Source: CADEED01 sp043747835 (GTDB lineage: Bacteria > Pseudomonadota > Gammaproteobacteria > Steroidobacterales > Steroidobacteraceae). From it: a stretch of DNA of 64,000 nt. Of the stretch, positions 23,922-31,907 are shown in pieces. The stretch lies in NCBI GenBank assembly GCA_043747835.1, contig JAYTOK010000032.1, positions 62,001 to 126,000 of the forward strand, read 5' to 3'. The translations under genes and the position numbers were made by a program. The notes below the pieces were generated by a model, which searched no databases, had not been told where the DNA came from, and was given only the letters and a program-made list of their open reading frames with translations. The stretch's first letter is position 1, and every line of letters starts with the position of its first letter.

Positions 23922-25354
23922 TGGACGGAATCCTGCAAACGCCGGGCATCGCGTCCCGGCTCCTGGTCATCGACGTCAGTTACTTCATCACGGCGGTTCT
24001 GTTCGTGATGGGTCTCGAGCGCATGAGCTCGCCCGTGACGGCGCGCAGCGGCATCGTCTGGGCCGGCGCCGGCATGGCGGTGGCCACGATCGTGTCATTC
24101 CTCTATCCGGGAATGAGCAATTTCGAGTTGATCATCGCGGCCATTGTCGTTGGTTCGATCATCGCGTGGTGGAGCGGCAAGAAAGTCGCGATGACCGACA
24201 TGCCGCAGATGATCGCGCTCTACAACGGCATGGGCGGCGGCGCGGCCGCGGCCATCGCCGCGGTCGAGTTGTATCGCGCGGCGTACGCCAATGTAGCGGG
24301 CACGCCCGTGAGCCACAGCCCCGTCGTCATGACGCTCGCCGTGATCGGCGGCATCATCGGCGCGATCTCGTTCAGCGGTAGTTTGATCGCGTGGGCCAAG
24401 CTGCAGGGCGTCATCAACAAGACGCTGCGCTTCAGCGGCCAGAAGTTCGTGAACGGACTGCTGTTCCTGGGTTCGCTGGTCGTCGGCGCGATTGTCGTTC
24501 TGCACCACGGTGCGGATCCGGTGCACGTGACGGGGATCTTCGTGCTCGCGCTGCTGTTCGGCATCGCGATGACGCTGCCGATCGGCGGCGCGGACATGCC
24601 CGTCGTGATCTCGCTGTACAACGCGCTGACCGGTCTCGCCGTCGCCTTCGAAGGCTTCGTGATGAACAACGCCGCGATGATCATCGCGGGCACGGTCGTC
24701 GGTTCCGCCGGCACATTGCTCACGCAGCTCATGGCGAAGGCCATGAACCGTTCGCTCGCGAACGTGCTGTTCTCGGACTTCGGTTCGGGCGGCGGCGCGT
24801 CGACGACCGCAGTCAGCGGGTCGATGAAGCCCATCGAAGCCTCCGACGTCGGCGTGATGATGGCGTTCGCGTCGAAAGTGATCGTGGTGCCCGGCTACGG
24901 CATGGCCGTCGCGCAGGCTCAGCACAAGGTCTGGGAAATGTGCCAGCTTCTGATCGAGAAAGGCGTGCAGGTGAAGTTCGCGATCCATCCGGTCGCGGGG
25001 CGCATGCCCGGCCACATGAACGTGTTGCTCGCCGAGGCTGGCGTGCCTTACGACCTCATCTCGGACCTCGACGAAATCAACGCCGAGTTCGAGACGGCCG
25101 ACGTCGCGCTGATCATCGGCGCGAATGACGTCGTGAACCCCGTGGCGCGCACGGACAAGTCGTCGCCTATCTACGGCATGCCGATCCTCAACGCCGACAA
25201 GGCGAAGAATGTGATCGTGATCAAGCGCGGTCAGGGCGCGGGCTTCTCCGGCATCGAGAACGCGCTGTTCTTCCTCGACAACACGCGCATGTTGTACGGC
25301 GACGGACAGAAGGCCGCGGCGGAGCTAGTCAACGCGATCAAAGCAGCGGGCTAG
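23921..25354 (+). CDS. pntB: NAD(P) transhydrogenase subunit beta
   Basis: The protein is 477 residues. The N-terminal half is a multi-helix membrane domain. The C-terminal domain III binds NADP(H), shown by VVPGYGMAVAQAQHKVWEM, HPVAGRMPGHMNVLLAEAGV and GANDVVNPVARTDKSSPIYG. It completes the transhydrogenase with the two upstream genes. Three bases after its stop codon is the end of the convergent yqhA-like gene, so there is no separate intergenic terminator. Confidence 0.95.
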   Translation: MDGILQTPGIASRLLVIDVSYFITAVLFVMGLERMSSPVTARSGIVWAGAGMAVATIVSFLYPGMSNFELIIAAIVVGSIIAWWSGKKVAMTDMPQMIALYNGMGGGAAAAIAAVELYRAAYANVAGTPVSHSPVVMTLAVIGGIIGAISFSGSLIAWAKLQGVINKTLRFSGQKFVNGLLFLGSLVVGAIVVLHHGADPVHVTGIFVLALLFGIAMTLPIGGADMPVVISLYNALTGLAVAFEGFVMNNAAMIIAGTVVGSAGTLLTQLMAKAMNRSLANVLFSDFGSGGGASTTAVSGSMKPIEASDVGVMMAFASKVIVVPGYGMAVAQAQHKVWEMCQLLIEKGVQVKFAIHPVAGRMPGHMNVLLAEAGVPYDLISDLDEINAEFETADVALIIGANDVVNPVARTDKSSPIYGMPILNADKAKNVIVIKRGQGAGFSGIENALFFLDNTRMLYGDGQKAAAELVNAIKAAG

Positions 25355-25357
25355 ATC

Positions 25358-25915
25358 TCAAGCCGTGGGCGCATGGTCGCGGTGTTTGGCGAAAGACATC
25401 TTGTCGAGCACGCCGAGCAGCAAGGCCGAAAACACGAAGGTCATGTGCAGGATCACGTACCACATGATCTGGAAATTGGTATAGGCATCCACAAGCGTCC
25501 CGTCTTCGAGCTTCACCTTGTCGCCTACCTGCATGAAGATGCGCAAGAGATGGATCGACGAGATCGCGACGATGCTGGCGGCAACCTTGAGCTTGAGCGT
25601 TCCGGCGTCCAGTTTGCCGAAGCCCAGCGTATCGGTACCTTTCGTATCGATGGTCGAAACGAAGTTCTCATAGCCCGAGAACATCACCATGACGATGAGG
25701 CTGCCTACCAGCGAGATGTCGATCAGTGAGAGCACCGAAAGCACGATCTCCGTTTCTTCCTTGACCAGGACTTCCGCGATGAGGTGATAGGCCTCCTGGA
25801 AGAACTTGATGCCGAGCGCCAACAGCGCAAGGGCCAACCCCAGGAAAATCGGCGCGAGTATCCAGCGCGATGAGAACAGCGTTCTTTCGATGGCTTCTTC
25901 GAGCTTGGAACCCAC
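25358..25915 (-). CDS. yqhA: UPF0114/YqhA family membrane protein
   Basis: The protein is 185 residues starting MGSKLEEAIERTLFSSRWIL, the typical opening of the YqhA/TIGR00645 family. It has three to four hydrophobic spans (APIFLGLALALLALGIKFF, LIDISLVGSLIVMVMFSGYE, a span near ASIVAISSIHLLRIFMQ and a last one near HMTFVFSALLLGVL). The function of the family is not known. Confidence 0.9.
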   Translation of the reverse strand: MGSKLEEAIERTLFSSRWILAPIFLGLALALLALGIKFFQEAYHLIAEVLVKEETEIVLSVLSLIDISLVGSLIVMVMFSGYENFVSTIDTKGTDTLGFGKLDAGTLKLKVAASIVAISSIHLLRIFMQVGDKVKLEDGTLVDAYTNFQIMWYVILHMTFVFSALLLGVLDKMSFAKHRDHAPTA

Positions 25916-26001
25916 GTGTACTCCGAAGGTATGAGGCTGCGCGTATTGTAGCCGCAGAAACCCGCTTGGTAGGCTGCGGGTAGTTTTCAGAAGGGGTCCC
26001 C

Positions 26002-26481
26002 ATGATTACGCGTCGCGATTCCGTCGTTGCCCTCGTGGCGGCGACCGTCACTCTCGCCTGCACGTCTGTCGCGCAGCAATCCTCAGGTCTTCTCGACTCG
26101 ACTGCTTGGGCTTGGTCGGACCTGAAGCCGCACAAGACCGAGGTCGGCGAGCGTCGCGACGTCGTGCAGCAGCCGACGCGCACGCTCGACGAGCTCGAGA
26201 TGCACATCACCACGCTGAACCCGCGCACGACCTCTCATCCGCCGCACACGCATCCCAACGAGGAGATGGTAATCGTCAGGGAAGGCACGCTCCAGGCGCA
26301 CGTGAACGGCAAGGAAGTGGTCGTGGCGGCGGGGGGCGTCCTGTTCTACGCCTCGATGCAGCCACACGGCGTGAAGAACATCGGCGACACGCCGGCGACG
26401 TACTACGTCATCAACTGGGCGAGCCAGGGCACGAAGACGAAGAAGATCCCGACGCCGCCGTCCGGGCCCGCGGTGCAGTAG
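26002..26481 (+). CDS. Exported cupin-domain protein
   Basis: The protein is 159 residues. The N-terminus MITRRDSVVALVAATVTLAC is a signal with a twin-arginine-like RR and a Cys that may serve as a lipobox. The mature part is one cupin barrel: HPPHTHPNEEMVIVREG carries the metal-binding His and Glu set, and MQPHGVKNIGD the later His. The substrate is unknown. The start follows an AGAAGGGG ribosome-binding site about nine bases upstream. Confidence 0.85.
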   Translation: MITRRDSVVALVAATVTLACTSVAQQSSGLLDSTAWAWSDLKPHKTEVGERRDVVQQPTRTLDELEMHITTLNPRTTSHPPHTHPNEEMVIVREGTLQAHVNGKEVVVAAGGVLFYASMQPHGVKNIGDTPATYYVINWASQGTKTKKIPTPPSGPAVQ

Positions 26482-26497
26482 GCAGTAGCTAGCGCTG

Positions 26498-27043
26498 CTA
26501 CCCGGCCTGCTGGCGCCTGCGCTCCTGGCGCAGGCGCTTGCGTTCGAGCATCTGCTGGCGCTCTTCCGGAGTCGCGTTCTTCCAGCGTTCGCGCAGACGC
26601 TGCCGCTGCTCGGGCGTGAGATCGCGCACGTGGTCGTATCCCTCGCGCACGCGCGCCCGCTGCTCGGGCGTCAGCTCGCGATACCGCTTCCAGCGCTTGC
26701 GCGCGAGTTCGCGCTCTTCGGGCGAGAGCTCCTTCCACCGCTGGTAGCGCGCCTGCGCACGTTCGCGCTGCTCCGGCGTCATCGCCAGCCAGCGTCGCGT
26801 TCCCCGCAACAGCCGCTGCTGCTGATCGGGTGGCATCGAGTCCCAACGCGCGGCATGTTTGCCGAGCATCTTCTGCTCTTCGGCGCTGAGCTTCGACCAC
26901 GCGGTCGACGCGGCGGGTGATGTGCTGGTCGACGCCGCGCCCTCATCGGCGCGCGCGCGGCCGGCGACCACGAGCTGCAGCCCGGCGGCGGCCAGCGCCA
27001 CCAGCGCGGCGCGGCGCGAAAGACCGGTGCGCGCTTTCGTCAT
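26498..27043 (-). CDS. Exported DUF3106 protein with PEQR-type heptad-like repeats
   Basis: The protein is 181 residues with the signal peptide MTKARTGLSRRAALVALAAA ending near GRARADEG. The mature part is very basic and helical, made of repeats of the form LTPEQR/LSPEER (for example WLAMTPEQRERAQARYQRWK and RELTPEQRARVREGYDHV), as in DUF3106. Such proteins commonly sit at the end of ECF sigma operons. The start overlaps the stop of the small acidic gene (ATGA). The function is unknown, probably periplasmic. Confidence 0.85.
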   Translation of the reverse strand: MTKARTGLSRRAALVALAAAGLQLVVAGRARADEGAASTSTSPAASTAWSKLSAEEQKMLGKHAARWDSMPPDQQQRLLRGTRRWLAMTPEQRERAQARYQRWKELSPEERELARKRWKRYRELTPEQRARVREGYDHVRDLTPEQRQRLRERWKNATPEERQQMLERKRLRQERRRQQAG

Positions 27044-27216
27044 TTGCCCTCTTCCTTCGCGGGCGCCTTCGGCTTCTCGCGCGCGACCTTGTCGATGTCG
27101 TTCTTCGCGAGAAAATCCGCGAAGCCCTCGTCCTGCGCTTCATCGTTCGCTTCGTCGATGTCGCCCAGGAATTCGAGCAACTCGTCGTCGGGTTGCGCTT
27201 TCTTCGGATCGCTCAC
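27040..27216 (-). CDS. Small acidic protein in the ECF sigma operon
   Basis: The protein is 58 residues from a GTG start that overlaps the upstream stop (GTGA). The middle is acidic (DDELLEFLGDIDEANDEAQD) and the end is Lys-rich (KPKAPAKEEGK). No domain is recognised. Its coupling on both sides, by GTGA upstream and ATGA downstream, and the matching codon use support a real gene. An upstream start at 27240 would overlap the previous gene further and is less likely. Confidence 0.7.
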   Translation of the reverse strand: MSDPKKAQPDDELLEFLGDIDEANDEAQDEGFADFLAKNDIDKVAREKPKAPAKEEGK

Positions 27217-27572
27217 GTCTCGATCTCGTCCGCGGCCCATTCGTAGAACTCGAGGTCTTCCGCGACGTCGGTGAAATCGGGCGCCTCGCCATCGGCGAGC
27301 AGCTCCATGTCGTCGACCTGCGTGCCCTGCGCGAACAGGACGGGATCGCTGGCGCCATTACCCGACCACATCACGACGGCTAGCACGGCCACCGCCGCGG
27401 CGGCCCCGGCCGGCGCGAAGCTCATCCAGCGCGATCGCGCGGGCGCGACGTTGCTCTCGAGCGCCGCATGCCTCGCTCTCGTGAGACGCGACAGCGTGCG
27501 GCCATCGAGCTTCGCGGTCGATTCCTCGAGGATTTCTCGAGTGCGTGTTTCAAATGGTGTGCGGTCGTCCAT
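27213..27572 (-). CDS. Single-span membrane protein, DUF3619/anti-sigma-like
   Basis: The protein is 119 residues. The N-terminal soluble helix (TREILEESTAKLDGRTLSRL) is followed by one membrane span (FAPAGAAAAVAVLAVVMW) and an acidic outside tail (DDMELLADGEAPDFTDVAED). It lies 11 bases after the sigma gene. Position and layout fit the DUF3619 group that accompanies ECF sigma factors; there is no zinc motif. The anti-sigma role is inferred from context. Confidence 0.75.
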   Translation of the reverse strand: MDDRTPFETRTREILEESTAKLDGRTLSRLTRARHAALESNVAPARSRWMSFAPAGAAAAVAVLAVVMWSGNGASDPVLFAQGTQVDDMELLADGEAPDFTDVAEDLEFYEWAADEIET

Positions 27573-27583
27573 TAGTCTTGCCT

Positions 27584-28120
27584 TCAGATGACGTCGCCGA
27601 GCCTGGCGCGCAGGCTCTCCAGCGCGCGGAAATAATGTGTCTTCACGCTGCCTGCGGAGCAGCCCATCGCACTCGCGGTCTCCGCCACGTCGAGACCTTC
27701 GAAATTTCTCAGCAGGAAAGCCTGCTGTTGCCGCGGCGGCAGATCGGCGATCGCCGATTCGAGCACACCGATTGCCTCGTCGATCTCGAGCCGCCTTGCG
27801 GGCTCGGGTTCGGGGCTCGCCGCCTGTGCCACGAGGTCGATCTCTTCGTCGTCCTCCGCGTCGCGCGCGGGCAGCCAGGCCATGATGCGGCCGCGCACCG
27901 TGCGACGGCGCTGCATGTCGCGGATCCGGTTCGCGAGGATCCGGTAGAACAGCGGCCGCAGCTCGTCCTCGCCGCGATCAGCGTACGACTGCACGAGCTT
28001 CATCATCGAGTCCTGCACGGCGTCGAGCGCGTCGTCCTCGTTGCGCAAACCCAGTTGCGCGATCTTGAACGCTCGCCTCTCGACGCTTTGCAGAAATTGA
28101 TCGAGAGCGCGGCTGGTCAT
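27584..28120 (-). CDS. ECF RNA polymerase sigma factor
   Basis: The protein is 178 residues from the ATG of MTSRALDQFLQSVERRAFKI. The frame is open 47 codons further upstream, but the extra sequence is not sigma-like. Region 2 is seen in NEDDALDAVQDSMMKLVQ and FYRILANRIRDMQRRR; region 4 is DLPPRQQQAFLLRNFEGLDV then ETASAMGCSAGSVKTHYFRA. It heads an operon with the DUF3619-like protein, the small acidic protein and the DUF3106 protein, a common gene set in this part of the Gammaproteobacteria. Confidence 0.9.
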   Translation of the reverse strand: MTSRALDQFLQSVERRAFKIAQLGLRNEDDALDAVQDSMMKLVQSYADRGEDELRPLFYRILANRIRDMQRRRTVRGRIMAWLPARDAEDDEEIDLVAQAASPEPEPARRLEIDEAIGVLESAIADLPPRQQQAFLLRNFEGLDVAETASAMGCSAGSVKTHYFRALESLRARLGDVI

Positions 28121-28442
28121 CAATGCTGAATCCCGACTCCGCTCCGCCCATGAATTGGACGAGTTCGTGGGCGTGCTATAAACGCCGCCGAGCGTAACAA
28201 ACGCGGTCATGAGGGGTGTAACGCGCGTCAGCGCGTCACGTTGACCGCCATGCTCACCCATTGTGATTCCGTGAATCAGGAACTTACGAACACTCTCGCA
28301 GGCGCCGTGTCACGTGCCCGTAATAAGTCAGGCTATTTCGCGGAGCGAGATTCGTAACTGACTGTTTTCGCTGGAATCCGTCAGATGTGGTCACGATTCG
28401 ATCATACAAACGAGAATGTGCAGAAACACGGCAAATTTGTAG
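28121..28442. other. Intergenic region between sigma factor and priA
   Basis: A divergent 322-base gap. It should hold the promoters of both the sigma operon and priA. A small GC hairpin, CGCGCGTCAGCGCG, is near 28225. I see no open reading frame with coding character and no repeat. No clear -35/-10 pair could be assigned by eye. Confidence 0.5.
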
Positions 28443-30716
28443 GTGTCTTCCCTCCCGTCCACAGACTTATCCACACACATTGTGGACAACCTCGACCGTG
28501 ACACCTTGACGACTCCGGCCATTCTGCGCATCGCGCTCGATACACCGCTACGACGGCTCTTCGATTACCTGCCGCCGCGCGACGCGGGTCGTGCGCCCGA
28601 CCTGGGTGTGCGCGTGCGCGTGCCTTTCGGCCGGCAACGTCTCATTGGCGTCGTGCACTCGCACGCGTCGAGCTCGGACGTCCCGAAGGAAAAGCTCAAG
28701 GCCGTCACCGAAGTTCTCGACGACGAACCCGTCATCGACGCGCGCGTGCGCGAGTTGCTCGAGTTCGCCGCGCAGTACTACCACCACTCGATCGGCGAGG
28801 TGTTCGCCGCGTCGCTGCCCAAGTTCGCCCGCAACGGCGCGCCCTCGCGCGCGCTGACCGAACGCTGGTTCGCGAGCGACGCCGGACTCGCGGCGCTCGG
28901 CGACGGCACGCTCGCCAGAGCGCGTCGACAGAGCGAGATCCTCGAAGCCTTGCGCGACACGCCCGGGATTTCCGCCGACGCGCTCACCGAGAAATTCGAC
29001 GACTGGCGAGCGGTGATGCGCAAGCTCGTCGAGCGGGACTATGCGACTTCCGCGGAAAGTGCCGACGACATCCCCGCGCCGACCGAGGCCGCCGCGCTGC
29101 TGCGCGAATCCGGCCCGGCGCTCAGCGAAGAACAGACCACGGCGGTCGCCGCGATCGACGCCGCGGCGGGAAAGTTCGTGCCCTTCCTGCTCTACGGCAT
29201 CACGGGCAGCGGCAAGACAGAGGTCTATCTACACACCGTCGATCACACGCTGCGCCGCGGGCAGCGCGCGCTCGTGCTCGTGCCCGAGATCGGGCTCACG
29301 CCGCAGCTCGTCGCGCGCTTTCGCGGGCGCTTCGCGGTGCCGGTGGCGGTGCTGCACTCCGGCCTGAGCGACGGCGAGCGCCTGGCCGCGTGGCGAAGCT
29401 GCGTCTCCGGCGAGGCGCGCATCGTGCTCGGCACGCGCTCCGCCGTCTTCGCGCCCGTTGCGGATCTCGGCATCATCATCGTCGACGAGGAACACGACGC
29501 GTCGTTCAAGCAGCACGAGAGCGGCTTTCGTTACTCCGCGCGCGATCTCGCGATCCTGCGCGCGCAACGCGCCGGCGCGCCGATCGTGCTCGGGTCGGCA
29601 ACGCCGTCGCTCGAGACCTTGCAGAACGTCGAGACCGGCAAGTACACGCGCCTCTCGCTGCCGCGGCGCGCGGGCCAGGCGCTGCCGCCGCGCGCGGCCG
29701 TCATCGATCTGCGCGAGCACGCCGTGCGCCAGGGACTGTCGACGCCCGCGGTCGAGGCGATCCAGCGCCATCTCGCCGACGACGGCCAGGTGCTCGTGTT
29801 CATCAATCGTCGCGGCTATTCGCCGACGCTCGCATGCACGGCTTGCGGGTGGATCGCGCCCTGCCGCGACTGCGATGCGCGGCTGACGGTGCATCTCGGC
29901 GCCTCCCGGCTGCGCTGCCATCATTGCGGCGCCGATGCACCGCTGCCCGAGAAATGCCCGCAATGCGGCTACGACGTGCGGCACGTGGGTCAGGGCACCG
30001 AGCGGGTCGAGGAAACGCTGGCCGGACTATTCCCCGACAGGCCGATCGTGCGGCTCGATCGCGACGTCGTGCGCAAGCGCGGCGATCTCGAGTCGGCAGT
30101 CAACCGCATCTCGAGCGGCGAGGCGCGCATCCTCGTCGGCACGCAGATGGTCACGAAGGGCCACGACTTCCCGAGCGTCACGCTCGTCGTCGTACTGAAC
30201 GCCGACCAGGGTCTGTTCAGCACGGACTTCCGTGCGTCCGAACGTGTCGCGCAAACCATCATCCAGGTCGCGGGGCGCGCGGGGCGCGGCACGAAGCCCG
30301 GCGAGGTGCTGATCCAGACGGAGTACCCGGACCACCCGCTGTTGCGCAGCCTGCTCGACGAGGGTTACGACGGATTCGCGCGCGCCGCGCTCGCCGAACG
30401 GCAGGCCGCGAACTGGCCGCCGTTCTCGCAGCTCGCGGCACTGCGCGCGTCGGCGGAGACGCTCGAGACGGCGGCGGAGTTCCTGCGTAGCGCGCGCCAG
30501 CTCGCGCGGCCACAACGCGGCGTCGAAATCCGGGGTCCCGCGCCCGCCGCGATGGCGAAGCGCGCGGGGCGATACCACGCGCAGATCCTGCTCGAATGCC
30601 GCGAGCGCGCGCCATTGCACCGCACGTTGATGGATCTGCTGCCGCGGCTCGAAGGGCTCAAGCCGCCGCGCGACCTGCGCTGGTCGCTCGACATCGATCC
30701 GCTCGACTTGTTCTGA
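28443..30716 (+). CDS. priA: Primosomal protein N' (PriA helicase)
   Basis: The product restarts stalled replication forks by loading the primosome. From the GTG at 28443 it is 757 residues. Alternatives are the in-frame GTG at 28482 and the TTG at 28506 (TTPAILRIALDTPLRRLFDY), the latter closest to where other PriA proteins begin. Helicase motifs: LLYGITGSGKTEVYL (Walker A), IIVDEEHDASFKQHESG (DEEH), GSATPSLETL, and ATKGHDFPSVTL-like motif V (VTKGHDFPSV). The zinc-binding insert is CTACGWIAPCRDC plus RCHHCGADAPLPEKCPQCG, eight Cys in total. Length and order are normal. DnaA-box-like sites lie at the start region. Confidence 0.95.
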   Translation: MSSLPSTDLSTHIVDNLDRDTLTTPAILRIALDTPLRRLFDYLPPRDAGRAPDLGVRVRVPFGRQRLIGVVHSHASSSDVPKEKLKAVTEVLDDEPVIDARVRELLEFAAQYYHHSIGEVFAASLPKFARNGAPSRALTERWFASDAGLAALGDGTLARARRQSEILEALRDTPGISADALTEKFDDWRAVMRKLVERDYATSAESADDIPAPTEAAALLRESGPALSEEQTTAVAAIDAAAGKFVPFLLYGITGSGKTEVYLHTVDHTLRRGQRALVLVPEIGLTPQLVARFRGRFAVPVAVLHSGLSDGERLAAWRSCVSGEARIVLGTRSAVFAPVADLGIIIVDEEHDASFKQHESGFRYSARDLAILRAQRAGAPIVLGSATPSLETLQNVETGKYTRLSLPRRAGQALPPRAAVIDLREHAVRQGLSTPAVEAIQRHLADDGQVLVFINRRGYSPTLACTACGWIAPCRDCDARLTVHLGASRLRCHHCGADAPLPEKCPQCGYDVRHVGQGTERVEETLAGLFPDRPIVRLDRDVVRKRGDLESAVNRISSGEARILVGTQMVTKGHDFPSVTLVVVLNADQGLFSTDFRASERVAQTIIQVAGRAGRGTKPGEVLIQTEYPDHPLLRSLLDEGYDGFARAALAERQAANWPPFSQLAALRASAETLETAAEFLRSARQLARPQRGVEIRGPAPAAMAKRAGRYHAQILLECRERAPLHRTLMDLLPRLEGLKPPRDLRWSLDIDPLDLF
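28467..28489 (+). promoter_or_regulatory. Two DnaA-box-like sites at the priA start
   Basis: TTATCCACA at 28467-28475 equals the strict DnaA box consensus. On the other strand, TTGTCCACA at 28481-28489 differs by one base. They sit between the upstream GTG and the more family-like TTG start at 28506, so they would be in the leader if the TTG is used. Function is inferred only from sequence. Confidence 0.4.
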
Positions 30717-30745
30717 CCGCCTCCCATCTGACGCTGGAGTCTTGC

Positions 30746-31267
30746 TTGCCTTCCACGACTGTCCTCTCGCCCCTGCAGCGCGCCGACTTCGAAACGATAG
30801 CCGCGCTCGCGCGACGAATCTGGCTCGAGCACTACATCTCGATCATCTCGAAGAGCCAGATCGAGTACATGCTCCTTGGCCGCTTCACGCCTGAAAATCT
30901 CGCGCGCTATGTCGATGCGAGCGACCGCTGGTTCGACGTGTTGCGAGTGGACGGCGCGATCGTGGGGTATTGCAGCCATGCGCTGCTGGCCGTCAACGAG
31001 GTCAAGCTCGAGCAACTCTATCTACTGCCGGAGCTGCACGGACGGGGCCTCGGCAAGCGAATGATGGTGCACATCGAGGCGCACGCGCGCGAGCTCGGAC
31101 GCGACACGCTCGTGCTCCAGGTGAACAAGCAGAACACGAAGGCGGCGGGTGTCTACCTGCGCGCCGGCTTCGAAGTGCGCGAGGAAGCCGTCGTCGACAT
31201 CGGGTCGGGCTACGTGATGGACGACTTCATCATGGAAAAACGGCTCGGCGGCCCTGCCCGCGCATAG
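30746..31267 (+). CDS. GNAT-family N-acetyltransferase
   Basis: The protein is 173 residues from the TTG that follows GGAG by seven bases. The open frame extends further upstream into priA but without acetyltransferase character. The acetyl-CoA-binding motif A is LYLLPELHGRGLGKRMMVHI (Q/RxxGxG/A form), followed by LVLQVNKQNTKAAGVYLRAGF, the usual motif B. The substrate cannot be told. The gene begins 29 bases after priA and is followed by a strong hairpin at 31271. Confidence 0.85.
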   Translation: MPSTTVLSPLQRADFETIAALARRIWLEHYISIISKSQIEYMLLGRFTPENLARYVDASDRWFDVLRVDGAIVGYCSHALLAVNEVKLEQLYLLPELHGRGLGKRMMVHIEAHARELGRDTLVLQVNKQNTKAAGVYLRAGFEVREEAVVDIGSGYVMDDFIMEKRLGGPARA

Positions 31268-31270
31268 ATC

Positions 31271-31304
31271 AAGGGGTCGGATCTGCTGGATCCGACCCCT
31301 TTTA
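31271..31304 (+). terminator. Hairpin terminator after the GNAT gene
   Basis: A 13-bp exact stem, AAGGGGTCGGATC with GATCCGACCCCTT, encloses the loop TGCTG and is followed by TT then A. It begins four bases after the GNAT stop. Its GGGGTCGGATC style is similar to the dispersed GGGGTCAGGCCC hairpins, so it may be a repeat copy that serves as terminator. Confidence 0.75.
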
Positions 31305-31321
31305 CCCGTCGTCGATGCGAA

Positions 31322-31780
31322 TCAGGTCGCGGGCTGGTGGCGCGGACGCTGCAGCTCGGACTTCGTCAGAAAGCCGTTCTTGTCCTTGTCGAGCGTGCTG
31401 AAACGCTCCGCCATCTTCGGCATCTTGGCCTGCACTTCGTCGAGCGACAGTTGTCCGTCGCCGTTCGAATCGGCAGCCTTGAAATGTTCGTCGGCTTTCT
31501 CGCGCATGGCGCCCCGGCGGGTCTCACGTGCCTGGCGCGTCTCTTCCTGCGTCACGTAGCCGTCCTTGTCGAGGTCCAGCTTGTCGAACCAGGCGGCCGA
31601 GCGTTCGGCGCCAGCCGCCGTCGCCTCGGCGCGCGAGACGCGGCCGTCACCATCGGTGTCGGCCTTCAATTCGTGCGGCGCGTCGCTGCGCGGCTTGTCG
31701 CCCGCCATCGCGGTTCCGGCGATCAGCCCCGCTGCCATCAAACCAATGGCGATGAGGCCGGTTGAAAGGGTTGTCTTCAT
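31322..31780 (-). CDS. Exported EF-hand calcium-binding protein
   Basis: The protein is 152 residues with the signal peptide MKTTLSTGLIAIGLMAAGLI ending TAMAGD. Four EF-hand loops are visible: DTDGDGRVSRAE, DLDKDGYVTQEE, DSNGDGQLSLDE and DKDKNGFLTKSE, in two pairs. It probably buffers or senses calcium in the periplasm; no enzyme domain is present. It is divergent from argS, with about 127 bases between them. Confidence 0.9.
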   Translation of the reverse strand: MKTTLSTGLIAIGLMAAGLIAGTAMAGDKPRSDAPHELKADTDGDGRVSRAEATAAGAERSAAWFDKLDLDKDGYVTQEETRQARETRRGAMREKADEHFKAADSNGDGQLSLDEVQAKMPKMAERFSTLDKDKNGFLTKSELQRPRHQPAT

Positions 31781-31907
31781 GAATAGGGTCTCCAGTCGAA
31801 AAACGAGGCCTGCGGGGTATTCAACGCGACCCGGGAGATTCGGTTTACACCGGCGTCTCCGGTAAGATCGCGCCCGTTTCCGCGAGTTCCAGACAGGTTA
31901 TCCCCCC

